This document shows, one piece after another, positions 47,136-58,905 of a stretch of DNA of 64,000 nt. The position numbers and the translations under genes are program-made. The stretch is from Cephalopachus bancanus (Eukaryota; Chordata; Mammalia; Primates; Tarsiidae). Position 1 is the first letter of the stretch, and each line of letters starts with the position of its first letter. The notes beneath the pieces were generated by a model. The model made no database searches. It saw only the letters and a list, made by a program, of their open reading frames with translations, and had not been told where the DNA came from. The stretch covers positions 1,251,001 to 1,315,000 of the forward strand of contig JAPVLO010000323.1 in assembly GCA_027257055.1 (NCBI GenBank). Reading direction: 5' to 3'.

Positions 47136-47149
47136 GAGCACTCCCCCCA

Positions 47150-47305
47150 TGCCCCTCTTCATGCTATGAGATTCATCTCAGAGTCTAAGACCATCTCTCA
47201 CCTGGGTTGTGGTAATAGCCCCCCTAAATGGTCTCCATGCTTGTATCCTTAACTTGCTATGGTCTCTTCTCAACACAGTAACTACAAAAACTGTTAAAAC
47301 ATAGA
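47150..47305 (+). mobile_element. L2 LINE remnant, part 1
   Basis: ACCTGGGTTGTGGTAATAGC, CCCCCTAAATGGTCTCCATG and TCTTCTCAACACAGTAAC match the L2 3' coding region. Confidence 0.6.
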
Positions 47306-47308
47306 ATA

Positions 47309-47623
47309 GGCTGGACACAGTGGCTCACACCTGTAATTCTAGCACTTTGGAGGCAGAGGTGGGAGGATTGCTTGAGCCCAGGAGTTTGAGACCAGCCTAG
47401 TCAACACAGCAAGACCTCATCTCTAAAAAAAATTAAAAAGACTTAAGTGGGCATGGTGGTATACTCCTGTAGTTTAAGCTACTGGGGAGGCTGAGGTGGA
47501 AAGATTCCCTGAGACCAGGAGTTCGAGGTTGCAGTGAATCATGATTGTCCCATTGCATTCCAATCCGGGGAAGATAGTGAGATCCCATCTCAAAAGCAGC
47601 AACAACAACAACAACAAAACCAC
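47309..47623 (+). mobile_element. Alu, full length, inserted in L2
   Basis: Diverged plus-orientation Alu with a (CAA)n tail (47,597-47,618). Confidence 0.93.
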
Positions 47624-47649
47624 GCAGATTAAATCAAGAGACTTCTTAG

Positions 47650-48060
47650 CTTTCTTTTTCACACAGAATAAAGGCCTAATTTTCTACAATGACCTAAAAA
47701 ACTCTTTATAATCTGCCAAACCTCCTGTGACTCCACCCCTAGTTCACCTCACTCTAGCCACACTGCATCCTTGCACGCACCAGACAAACTCCTGCCTCAG
47801 TTTCTTGCACTGACTCTTTTCCTTACTCCTATGCCCCTTTCCCCTGGGGTTCCTGACCACTGTATTTGAATAGCCATTGTCCCTCATCCTACACTGGCAG
47901 GTCCTGTCCCTCTTATCTGTGTTATTTTCTGTGGGGGCCTATAACTTTCTAATGTACTATATAGTTCACTTATTTTGTGTGTTGTTTTCTTATTCCCACC
48001 ATACTATAGCTCTATGAAGGCAAGCCCTTTCTTTCTTTATTTCTTTATATTGTATTTATT
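47650..48060 (+). mobile_element. L2 LINE remnant, part 2
   Basis: TCACCTCACTCTAGCCACAC, CTCAGTTTCTTGCACTGACT, TATGAAGGCAAGCCC: L2 3' end. It continues after the next Alu with GTGTCTGGCAAACAGTGG and GCTGAATGAATCAATG. Confidence 0.65.
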
Positions 48061-48350
48061 TAAATTTTTTGAGTCAAAGTCTCACTCTGTCACCTAGGCT
48101 GGAGTGTAGTGGCATGCTCACAGCCACCACAGGCTCAACTTGCTGGGCTCAGGTGATCCTCCCACCTCAGCCTTCTAAGTAGCTGGAACTACAGGTGCAT
48201 GCCACCACGCCCAGCCAATTTTTTTATTTTTTGTAGAGATGAGGTCTTGCCAAGTTGCCCAGGCTGATCTCAAACCCGTCAGCTAAGGCAGTCCTCTTAC
48301 CTCTACTTCCAGAATGCTGGGATTGCAAGCATGAGCCACCATGCCCGAAT
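48061..48350 (-). mobile_element. Alu, full length, inserted in L2
   Basis: Minus-orientation Alu (GAGTCAAAGTCTCACTCTG to GAGCCACCATGCCCG). Confidence 0.94.
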
Positions 48351-48965
48351 GTTTTCCATTGATATACTGCTACATTCCCCAGTGCTCAGGACTGTGTCTG
48401 GCAAACAGTGGTCACTCAGTAAAAACTTGCTGAATGAATCAATGCAGGTAAAGTATTCAGAATAGTGTCTGGTATATAGTGAATGCTCATTAAATGTTTG
48501 CTATTATTTTTACCAGTGGGAAAGGGGTCAGGAGAGTCCTGGCACTGCAGATGCTGCTTATATAGCATTTGAATGAGTGATCCATCCTGTAAGAAGTGGA
48601 AGAGAAATGATACGCACAAATTAAAAAATAGGACCTTATGCCTTGTTTTTATGTGTGTGAGCCAGCCCCTGGGATGAGTTGCTTCCCCTTAAAATGTACT
48701 TAAAAGCACAAATCTGAATCTCTCTCATGGACCCGGGAAGTGATCAAGGGCAGGAGAGATGTGGGTAGACTGGAGCTGTTGGGAACCACAATTTGGATGA
48801 GGGAATCAGAGCTCACGGAAGCCTGATCTGGCTCCAGGATGGGTCCTAGGATCTCATTGAGGAAAGGGAAATCCACGAGTTATGCTATAATAGGAAGGCT
48901 GATACTAGTTTACGCTGGTTCTGAACTCCTTATTTACTGGACAGGCTTCCCTTTTTAAATAAAAT

Positions 48966-49276
48966 TTCTTTTTTTTTTTCCTTCTTTTTCTTCTTTGACT
49001 AGGGGTCTTACTCTGTGCCCTGGCTGGAGTGCAATGGCACAATCACGCAGCCTTGACTTTCTGGGTTTAGGTGATTTTTCCGCCTCAGCCTCTTGAGTAA
49101 CTGGGACTACAGGTGCACACCACCACATCCGGTTATTTTTTATTATTATTATTTTTGTAGATACAAGGTCTTGCGATGTTGCCCAGGCTGGTCTTGAATT
49201 CCTGGGCTCAAGTGATCCTCCTACCTTGGCTTCCCGGTGTGCTGGGATTACAGGCGTGAGCCACAGTGCCTGGTTC
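48966..49276 (-). mobile_element. Alu, full length
   Basis: Minus-orientation Alu with a pyrimidine-rich tail and a TTATTATTATT linker near 49,140. Confidence 0.93.
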
Positions 49277-50062
49277 CAAGTCTTGATGAGAAACTTGGGA
49301 CTTTCAGTCCCGTCCTCATCCTCCAGGATTTAGTTAATAATCAATAATGCCTGCGTGATGAAACATCCATAAAAATCTCTACACAATGAAGTTCAGAGAC
49401 TTCTGGGTTGGTGAACACACCAAGGTGCTGGGAGGTGCCAGGGAAAAAACTCCATGCTCCGTCCAGAACCTTGCCTTATGTGCCTTTTCCAACAGGCTGT
49501 GACTGAGTTGAATGCTTCATAATAAACGGTTGATAGTAAGTAAAGTGTCTTCCTAAGTTGTGTGAATTGTTCTAGCAAATTATCAAACATGTAGAGGCGG
49601 TTGTGGGAACCCTTGGTTTATACCTGTTGGGTTGGAATCCCGGGTGACCAGGACTTGTGATTGGTGTTTGAAGTGGGGCAATTTTGTGAGACTGAGCTCT
49701 TGAACGTGTGGATCTGACACTCTAGGTACTTAGTGTCAGAACTGAGTTGGATTATAGGACTTCCAGTTGTTGTCTAGAGAGTTGTAGAATTAGTATCTAA
49801 TTAGGAAGGAAAGACAACCTCTCATTTGGTATCAGATGTGCTGTGAATATAAACAACTCATGAGCCCTGTCCTTTCTTGAACTTATTGTACTGTTACCCC
49901 TCAGTAATGACCAAAGGTGAGGTCCTACCTTTCGGGGGTTTTGGAGGAAAAAGACTCAGAAATGTACTTTGAAATTGGAAAGAGCAAGAGTAATGGATGT
50001 GTATGTGTAAGATATTCTGATTCCTAGGGAAAGACTCAACCTTTATTATTATTCTATAGCTA
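49277..50062. other. Unannotated stretch
   Basis: AGGCGGTTGTGGGAACCCTTGG, AATCCCGGGTGACCAGGAC and GAACTGAGTTGGATTATAGG suggest an old LTR or DNA element, but it is not assignable. Confidence 0.4.
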
Positions 50063-50182
50063 TAGACATGAGATCTCACCATATTGCCTAGGCTGGCCTC
50101 AAACTCCTAGGCTCAAGGGATCCTCCTGCCTCAGCCTCCCAAGTAGTTGTAACTACAAGCGTGCACCACCACACTCGGCCAC
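50063..50182 (-). mobile_element. Alu monomer
   Basis: Minus-orientation single monomer (GACATGAGATCTCACCATATTG to CACCACACTCGGCC). Confidence 0.85.
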
Positions 50183-50580
50183 AACCATCTTTAAAAAAAC
50201 AAACAAACAAATCAAAAAAGATTCTGCTTGATATAGACATGGATTTGTATGCAATCATACAGGAACAACATAGTCTATTCTGCCATCTGTTGGTTGTGTG
50301 AGCACTCTGAAGAAACAACTGTCATGTGGGAGGCATTTTAAATCATTGAGTCCTGACCTAAAAAGTAAATGATACCTAAACCGTCAGGGACAGAAGGGTG
50401 TCAGTACCATTTTTAAAGATCTTTTGAGCGTAGACACTATATAATCTTTGCTGCTTGTTCAGTTCAAAATTAAGCAGCACATTGGAATGTCTTAGTGGCA
50501 TTTAAACTCAATTCTGTTTTGACTCCTACTGGTGAGGATAACATCTAATCAGATCCCTTCACGTAACACTGGAAGTTACA

Positions 50581-50748
50581 ATGGGGGTGGAGTGGGGGAT
50601 ACAACATCAGTAAGGGTACCTGACCTCAAACGAGGCAAAGTGGGGACCAAAGGGAGGCCTAAACTTTGTGTGATTACTCCCTGTACACCTAATACTGAAT
50701 TGAACCCCACATCTTTAAAATGAAAAAGAGAAATAAAAAGTTATAATA
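50581..50748 (+). mobile_element. Short retroposon with TSDs, probably an L1 3' end
   Basis: A 168-bp insertion beginning with G-rich sequence (GGGGGTGGAGTGGGGGA) and ending in an A-rich tail. Perfect 16-bp TSDs AACACTGGAAGTTACA lie at 50,565-50,580 and 50,749-50,764. It resembles the insertion at 6,846-7,027. The frame across it is not a gene. Confidence 0.7.
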
Positions 50749-50776
50749 AACACTGGAAGTTACATATGTGGCAAGA

Positions 50777-50802
50777 TACACACACACACACATACATACA
50801 CA
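50777..50802. repeat. (CA)n/(CATA)n microsatellite
   Basis: Short CA-rich tandem tract just after the downstream TSD of the retroposon. Confidence 0.9.
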
Positions 50803-52139
50803 CTTCTGAGACATTTTTTTTAAAATATGGTTAATTTCTAATTATTTACTAATTTCTTGTAAGGAGATAAGATGGGGGATGTTTCCTGAAATTTGGATTA
50901 TGTACAAATTATAGCATAGTATCTTAGAATTTCCACATCTATTACACAGGACTTGCTTTATAGAAGTTGAATTTCTAATTCCTTTAAAAATTAACTCTTC
51001 TTAAAGAGAAAAAAACCCCTTCTACTCAGTGAAGCAAACGTGATCTAGATGCTCATAGAGTATTACTTTTTGCTCTTGGATACCACACATCTCTCTTTGT
51101 CATACTTCTATGAATGCAGTTCCATATCCTGAAAACTTTTGAAATAGTACACATTGCTGAAGCATGTTTTTCTACTTAGATAGCCTTTTTCCATCGCACT
51201 TTTATGTAGTGATTTATTTCCCATCTTGTCTCAGGACCCAAGATGAATTGAACCAAATATGCAGCCTCTTACCACCATCTTTACTGCGTTTCATCCTGTT
51301 TTTGATAGGCCATTGTAGAAATCTAATTTTTAAAATATTCTAATCTTCTTAGATATAATAACCCTGTCCAGTGTTGCCCGTTCATTCCACCCACTCTTCG
51401 AACCTCACTCTTACAGTCATGTCTCTGCTCTGTTGGCATGGACTAAAGCTTGATATTTCAAGTAAGCTAGGTCTCCACCTATGTGATTTTTTAAAATCTA
51501 ATTTTCTTTAAATATCCTGTATGACAAGAATCATTTCCACAACTTCAGATTGTTTGCCGAGAGGACAGTCAGTGAACAAATGGAAGCCAAGTGCTAACAC
51601 TTTATGCCTCCTCTATTTCACATCGGAGTCTGCATCAACATGACACATGCTTGAACATACACTTGTGTTTAAAAAAATTCTGCTTTAATGCTCGCCATTC
51701 TTTTCAATCCCTTTTCCTGACATCTAAAGTATCTTGCAACAACTCACATCTTTGAGCCACCATAAAGGGTATAAATTCAAATACTACAGCAATCAAAGCA
51801 CCCTGCTTGGTTGCTCACTGATTTTTATTTCCAGGCAACCTATTTTTATTTTATGAGTATAACAACCATATATAAACTAATGATATATTGCTCCTCTATT
51901 TTGTTCTCCAGGAATTTCTTCCTGGCAAAATCAGATTTCCAAGACTCTGTGACTGTTTTAAGATGCTTCTGTTTGCTGCAGATTGATTATCTCTATCAGC
52001 CATCCTTTGAAAACTTCCCAAAGAAGACAGTATTTTGGAGTTAGTTCAGACCCTATCCTGATGGGAAAAACCATCAAGAGTATGCCATACTAGCATTAAT
52101 CCTATGAACCTCAGTATTAGTCAGAATTTAAAACTTTTT
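50803..52139. other. Unannotated stretch
   Basis: AT-rich sequence. No gene, and no repeat that I can name. Confidence 0.5.
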
Positions 52140-52725
52140 TAAAATTTAAAAGTTTCTAATTGAGGTATGATACATAAACAGTAAAGTATACAAATCTTGT
52201 GTAAACCTGATGAATTCACATACATTATAGAACTACCTATGACCCAGCAATTCTATTTAAGGTAATACCCAAAATGATTGTAAGCAGGCACTTGAATTTA
52301 TATATATATATATATCCCACTTATTTATACATATACTTTACACATTCATGCAGCCATTGCCTAAATCAAGATATAGGTTCTTACCAACACTTCAGAAGAC
52401 TTGTCTCTCTCATGTCTCTTCTCAATTAATATCTCACTTCAAGTAAGTACAAAAGGTTACTTCTATCACCATAGATTTGCTTTACCTGTTCTTAATAATA
52501 CATGAAATTATAACATATGGGTATTTTGTGCCTGGCCGCCTTCCTTATCAGTATGTCAATGAGATTCATCCATGTTCTTGACTTGTGCCTAAAATCGGGT
52601 TGCATTTTTAAAATTATTATGTCTTATTCCGTTATTTCAGTATTCCATAGCGCCATTCTACTACTAATGAATATTTGGATTGTTTACAATTTTGAACAAT
52701 TGTGAAGAAAGCTGCTTAGAGATTT
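52140..52725 (-). mobile_element. Old L1 3' end, with an inserted sense L1 piece
   Basis: Antisense L1 3' region: TTGAGGTATGATACATAAAC, GCAGCCATTGCCTAAATC, GAGATTCATCCATGTTCTTG, ATATTTGGATTGTTTACAA. Within it, 52,231-52,297 reads as sense L1 ORF2 (ATGACCCAGCAATTCTATTT, GTAAGCAGGCACTTGAA) followed by a (TA)n tract. Confidence 0.65.
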
Positions 52726-52859
52726 TCATTTGTAAAAGAGCACTTAGCTACACACAAATCCTGCCTTTTGGACAATCCTTTATGTGATGATAAACACAGA
52801 GTAGAAAACTAAATCAAGAAGACTAGGATGCTTTTTATGAGATATTTAGACAGAATTCA

Positions 52860-53410
52860 TCCAGGTTGAGATCAACAGTAGGAGCACAGGCAACTAGAGA
52901 AAAAATAGTAAATTAGACTTCATCAGAAGTGTGTTGTGAAGCCAAGGACATTACTTTTCTTTTGTGTATCAAAGGATACCAGCAAAGAAAGAAAATACAA
53001 CCTTCTAAGTGAGAAAAAATATTTTCAAATCACTTATCTGACAAAAGATCAATATATAAGAAACATCTACAACTAAAAATAAAACAAATAACTCAATTCA
53101 AAAATTAGCAAAAGATTGAATAGATATTTCCCCAAAGAAGATATACAAATGGCCCATAAGCTCATAAAAAGATGTGTAATATTATTAGTCATTAGGGAAA
53201 AAAAATAAAGGATACAATAAATACCACTTCACACCTACTAGGATGGGTATAATTAAAAAAACAAAATGGAAAATAACAAGTATTGGCGAACACATGGAGA
53301 AACAGGAACATTTGTACATTACTGGTGGGAATGTAAAATGGTGTAGCCATTGTGTGAAAGTTTGGCAGTTTCTCAAAAGGTTAATTACATAACTACCGCA
53401 TGACCCAGAA
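52860..53410 (+). pseudogene. L1 ORF2 3'-part remnant
   Basis: Sense L1 ORF2 fragment without an intact frame: CCAAAGAAGATATACAAATG, CACTTCACACCTACTAGGAT, ACATTACTGGTGGGAATGTA, GACCCAGAAA. It ends where an Alu is inserted. Reverse transcriptase motifs lie upstream of the retained part. Confidence 0.85.
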
Positions 53411-53699
<289 letters not shown>

Positions 53700-53701
53700 T
53701 G

Positions 53702-53731
53702 ATATATATATATACCTAGCCCTGATATATA

Positions 53732-53786
<55 letters not shown>
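53702..53786. repeat. (TA)n microsatellite
   Basis: Long AT dinucleotide array with a TG-rich interruption near 53,732. Such arrays are hypermutable and can extrude as cruciforms. Confidence 0.97.
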
Positions 53787-53789
<3 letters not shown>

Positions 53790-53930
53790 TGTGGGGTACA
53801 CTTCAGGGTTAGGTATACAAATGTTCATTATGCAGGTACTCTAGTTGATGATGCCCTTCCTCCCCCGGCAGATTCCCACTACTACCAATCCCACCTCCTT
53901 GCCCATCCCGGTGGTTTCCCGCTGCCTATC
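53787..53930 (-). mobile_element. Antisense L1 3' untranslated fragment
   Basis: GTGGGGTACACTTCAGGGTT and GGTATACAAATGTTCATTAT resemble the antisense L1 3' end at 25,490-25,560 (GGGGTACAATCCAGGATTAG, GTTTACAAGTGATCATTTTA). Confidence 0.55.
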
Positions 53931-54181
53931 CTGTTGCTCAGGCTGGAGTGCAGTGCACCATCATGGCTCACCACAGCCTTGACCTCCTTGGCTCAGGCAA
54001 TTCTTCCACCTCAGTATCCTGAGTAGCTGGGATGTGCCTGGTTAATTTTTAAAATTTTTTGTAGAGAGACAGGATCTCGCTATGTTGCCCAGGCTGGTCT
54101 CAAAGCCCTAGGCTCAAGCAATCCTCCCTCTTTGACCTCTCAAAGTGTTGGGGTTACAGATGTGAGCCAACACACCTGACC
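53931..54181 (-). mobile_element. Alu, truncated at its A-tail end
   Basis: Minus-orientation Alu starting at TGTTGCTCAGGCTGGAGTGC and ending CAACACACCTGACC. Confidence 0.92.
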
Positions 54182-55669
54182 AACATCTTCCTAACTTTAA
54201 AAGTTAGTAGAGGAGATATGACAAAAAGTCAAGAGTGGTGCAGCTGATATGCTCTGAGAATTCAGGATGCTCCAACTCAAAAACAAGCAAATAAACAAAA
54301 AAAGAATTCAGGATGAGAAGGATTAGTTCAACTAAGAGAATCAAGAAACTTTTAACGGAGACTATATAGAAGCTAGTCAAGAAATATACACAAGGATACC
54401 CACTGTGTAAATAACGTTAGAAGTCTCAAAGCTTCATGGCCTATGTGAGTTGCATTCCACATTTGATGGCAGTTGATCAGTTGATGCCAGAGAGTGATGC
54501 CCAGTGACTGCACAGTGGCATGTTCCATGGGTCATTTGGAGGACAGGACAGCTATGCTGCTGTTGCTTGATGGACAAGGGTGCCAGGACCACTAATTTTT
54601 AGTATGATGCACAGGAGAACCCTATGTACATGGTACTTGTCAGCAAAATGGAAACCCAGAGAAATGTGAACTCTGGCATTATCGTCCAAGTGAGTGTGAG
54701 AGATCTATACATGGCAGCCTGGTTTTGTCCATCTCTTGCTTACTGCATGGCTACAATTCAGGTTGCTTACCAGTGTTCACATTTGTACTGCATTATCCAA
54801 GAAGTGACCTCACCAGCATTAACAAATGGCTGTTAATAAAAAGCAGCAAGACTTACTGTCTTCTGATGTAAGCTTTTTGTATGACATCTTTATATCCTGA
54901 ATAGCATCAAAAAGCACGTTAGCTAGGAAGCACTGCTGTCCAGCTGCAGGAGTGGTGTCTTCTGTGTCTCTAATACATGACAGCATGAAACAGCTGCAGT
55001 AAGTATCTCAACCAACAGTATGGCCATGACTGTTTCTCTCCCCAATCAACATGACTTGGTTTTGTTCCCCATGTGAGTGGATGAATAAACTAATCTTCAG
55101 AAGACATAATATGTGCTGAATAAATACCTAATAAATGCATGAAATGGGAATAAACCAATGACTTCAGGTACTAAAATTCTTAACCCAGGCCAGGCTGCAG
55201 TTCTAAGGACACATAGCTGCTCAATGACATGCATTTCTTGCAACAACGATGTTGTCTACACACATCCTTGGTTAGCCCATTGAACAGACTTGTTCTCAGT
55301 CTGTGTCAACTCGAACTAGAAGAACACTCTTCATAGTCTATATTCGATATTTTTAGTCAAATGTTTTAATTAGAACGTGTGCCTTGGTTAAACGAAAATG
55401 TTACAAACCCATGCAAAACTTGCTTGTCTCTTATATTCAAGCATGTGTCTAAACCATCAGATAGAACTGGTTGTCCAGGGCCCAGGAGTTTGTGCTTTTT
55501 CTCCTCCTCTACTCAGTGAAATCAAGAAATAAAATTCAGATGTGTGACTCCAGGTCCACAAAGCCCAAAGTAGTTCACTGAGTGTTTATCCTTAGAACAT
55601 CCAGAAGAGTTGCTGGTGGACCTCTAGACATTGGTCAAAGCTATCACCCCAGGATTGTGATTCCTTCTC
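54182..55669. other. Unannotated stretch, possible decayed retrocopy
   Basis: 54,400-55,100 has a balanced, exon-like composition and the translated words HLYCIIQEVTSPALTNG and SCRSGVFCVSNT in different frames, as in a decayed processed copy of an mRNA. No poly(A) tail or TSD was found and the source was not recognised. Confidence 0.3.
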
Positions 55670-55974
55670 TTTTTTTCTTTTTTCTTTTCTTTTTTGAGTT
55701 GGCGTCTTACTCTGTTGCCCACACTGAAGTGCAGTGCCATGACCATGGCTACCACAAGCTTGACCTGCTGGGCTCAGGTGATTCTTCTGCTTCAGCCTCC
55801 CAAGTACCTGGGACTACAGGTGCACAGCACCACACCCGACTAATTTTTTTTTTTTTAAACATGGAGACGAGGTCTTGCCATGTTGCCCAGATTGCTTAAA
55901 CTTTTGGGCTCAGGCAATCGTCTTGTCTCAGCCTCCCTAAGTACTGGGATTACAGGCTTGAGTCACTGACCTAG
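55670..55974 (-). mobile_element. Alu, full length
   Basis: Minus-orientation diverged Alu with a TTTTC-rich tail. Confidence 0.93.
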
Positions 55975-57269
55975 CCCTGTGTTTCCTTCATGAATGGAAT
56001 GTATTCAAGAATATGTGAAGTCCTTAAGAAATTAGAGGACCCTACCTTTGTTAGGCCTTGCATTGTCTTTCCATCCTTCTTTCCTTCCTGCCTTCCTTTT
56101 TCACATGTATCTTATTAATTCAGCAAATATAACTGAGCACCTATGGCATTCAAGGTACTAATTAAAAACTGAGGATTCAGCTGAGAACAAGACTAAGAAG
56201 GTTCTTGCCTTTATGGAGTTTACATTCTAATGAGATGGTGAGGTAATGAACAATTAGAAACAATTAAAGAGATCTCCTCAATCTAGAAGCACCAAGAGCA
56301 GTAAACAAGATACAGTGAAGGAGAATACCATAGGGAAAGTATGTTCTGCTCATGGACTGAAATCCGTGTACCTAGGCAAGTGTCTGCAGGTGGGTAAGTA
56401 ACACTGAGTTAGTCATTTTGAGAAAGCCCTAAAGAAGAAAGTTGGGGCCTGTCTTCCTGGTGAAAAAGGGAAAAGAAAACTTAAAATGCAGGGCAATTTA
56501 TCCTGTGAGGAACCCAGAGGCAAATGAAGATGCTTTTTGGGCTCTCTAAGATCTGTAGGGGCGGACACATCTGTCTTGCCCATCATGGTATGTCCAGTGC
56601 ATTTCACTGTGCTGTCCACAGAAAAAGTCCCCAAAGTAAAAATAGATGGAAAACCCAATGGACCCTGAAAAGCATACAATTATGGGGTCAGTTCTATCTT
56701 TTCTCTTAGTTAAAACCTGCAGTGTCCTGAGTGATAAGTCATGATGCTCAGATGGCTTTCTAAACATGGCAGACTTTGGTGATTCTGGGCTGGACCACCT
56801 GGGAAGACCCTACGTAAGGAGTGGCAACAGGTTCAGGGATGCAAGAAACATTTTCTTTGTAGTCTCTTCCAGGAGGCCAGACCATAGGAGGACACTCCTT
56901 GGAAGTATCAAGGCATTGTTGCTGGCTGATTGCTGAGTGGGTGTTGGAGGAATGATTGTCTCTTGGGCCCAGATTGCTATTTACCCAAAGAAAATGAATA
57001 TCCTTGTCCCACTCTGGGAAGGGTTCATTAGGAAAATGCAATACCCTATTATAGCATTTGCCATCTTGCAATTTATTTAATGGTGAACACAGCGGTCTCT
57101 TATTCTAACAGACCATAAGCTGCTTTGGTGGCAGCTTTAACATCTGCTGGGCAGAAGGAGATAAGTCTCGTCTTGATGCTACATTCTCATAATAAGCATA
57201 TGTCTTGAAATTGCAGGTCTTAGATCAACAAAGATGCCATTTGCATTCTTCTCATAAGATTTCCCACTT
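55975..57269. other. Unannotated stretch
   Basis: Old LINE-like words at 56,105-56,280. Two minus-strand frames (56,413-56,679 and 56,760-57,071) show no recognisable domain. Confidence 0.45.
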
Positions 57270-57285
57270 TGTATCTATTATTTTC

Positions 57286-57578
57286 TTTTATTTATTTAGA
57301 GTTGGAGTCTCACTCTGTCGTCCAGTTTGGATTGCAATGGCACAATCACAGCTACCCAAGCCTTGACTTGCTGGTTCTGGCGATCCTTCTGCCTCAGCTT
57401 CCAAGTAGCTGGGACTACAGGTATGTACCATCACGCCCAACTAATTTTTTGATTGATCACAGAGACAAGGATTCACCATGTTGCCCAGGCTGGTTTCGAA
57501 CTCTTGGGCTCAGGGAATCCTCGTGCCTCGGTCTCCCTAAGTGCTGGGATTTCAGGTGTGAGCCACCGTGCTTGGTCT
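57286..57578 (-). mobile_element. Alu, full length, with TSDs
   Basis: Minus-orientation Alu with 16-bp TSDs TGTATCTATTATTTTC (57,270) and TGTATCTGTTACTTTC (57,579), two mismatches. Confidence 0.95.
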
Positions 57579-57863
57579 GTATCTGTTACTTTCATCATCA
57601 TCTTGTTACCTGGGTGAATTTGGGGTGGTTGCTGAAGATTATGGTCAGGATAACAACATCCCACCCCCCACCGCAGACCACCCCCAACAGGCTCTTTTTT
57701 GTTAATCTTTTTAATCCCCAATGTTTAGTACAGTGACTGTTGCACTGAATACAGACAGTAAGAATAAAGAAATAATAAAAAAGAGCACAGGATATGTGTT
57801 AATCTTATCTTTCAATACCTGTATTTTGAAGGTTTCTCATAATTAGTTATTCTTAACATTTTC

Positions 57864-58154
57864 TTTTTTTTTTTTTTCGAGTTGGAATCTCACTCTGTCA
57901 CCCAGACTGGAGTGCAGTGGCGCTCCTGGCCACCGCAGCCTCGACCTGTTGGGTTCTAGCGATCCTTCCGCCTCAGCCTTCCAAGTAGCTGGAACTACAG
58001 GTGCCCACTACCATGCCCGGCTAATTTTTTGATTTACTGTAGAGATGAGGTCTCACCAAGTTGCTTAGGCGGATCTTGAACCTGCGGGCTCAGGCAATCC
58101 ACTCACCTCAGCCTCCCAAGGTGTGGGATTACAGGCTGAGCCACCTAGCCCGGC
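57864..58154 (-). mobile_element. Strepsirrhine-type Alu with TSDs
   Basis: Minus-orientation Alu with perfect 9-bp TSDs AACATTTTC at 57,855-57,863 and 58,155-58,163. Confidence 0.96.
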
Positions 58155-58217
58155 AACATTTTCAAAGTGATATATAACAACCTGCAACAGGATAATTATA
58201 CTTAATTTAAAATTTTA

Positions 58218-58525
58218 TTTTTATTTATTTTTTTGAGTCAGGATCTTACTCTGTCTTCCAGGCTAGAGTGCAGTGGTATGATTACAGCTCACTGCAGTGT
58301 TGATCTCCTGTGCTCAGGAGATCCTCCTGCCTGTTTCCTGAGTAGCTGTAACTACAGGAGTGCACCATCAAGCCTGGCTAATTTTTTTTTTTTTTTTTTT
58401 TTTTTTGTGGCGAGGAGGTATCGCTATGCTGCCCAGGTCGGTCTTGAACTCCCAGTCTGAAACAAACCTCCTGTTTTGGCCTCCCAAAATGCTGGGATAA
58501 CAGGTGTGAGTCACTGCATCTGGCT
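58218..58525 (-). mobile_element. Alu, full length
   Basis: Minus-orientation Alu with a 26-base T run in its linker (58,381-58,406). It lies 55 bp from the previous Alu. Confidence 0.94.
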
Positions 58526-58605
58526 TTAAAAATGTATTTTAACGCTGTTTCGAACGGGGTATATGCAGACCACAGGAAAGAAACTGGAGAGGAAGACTGT
58601 CACTT

Positions 58606-58905
58606 AGTTGAGAGCGGTGACTCAAGCCTGTAATCCCAGCAATTTAGGAGGCTGAGGAGAGAGGATTGCCTGAGCTCAGGGGTTTGAGACCAGCCTGGGC
58701 AACTTGATGAGACCTCATCTCTATAATAAATAAAAAAATTAACTAGGTGTGATGGCGCACGCCTGTAGTTCCAGCTACTTAGAAGGCTGAAACAGAAGGA
58801 TCGCCTGAGCCCAGCAGGTCAACACTGCAGTGGCAGTGAGCGTGCCTGAGTGACAAAGTGAGACTCCAACTAAAAAAACAAAACAAAAACAAAACCCCCC
58901 AAAAC
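58606..58905 (+). mobile_element. Alu, nearly full length
   Basis: Plus-orientation Alu lacking about 20 bp before GTGACAAAGTGAGACTCC. The tail is (AAAAC)n. Confidence 0.93.
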
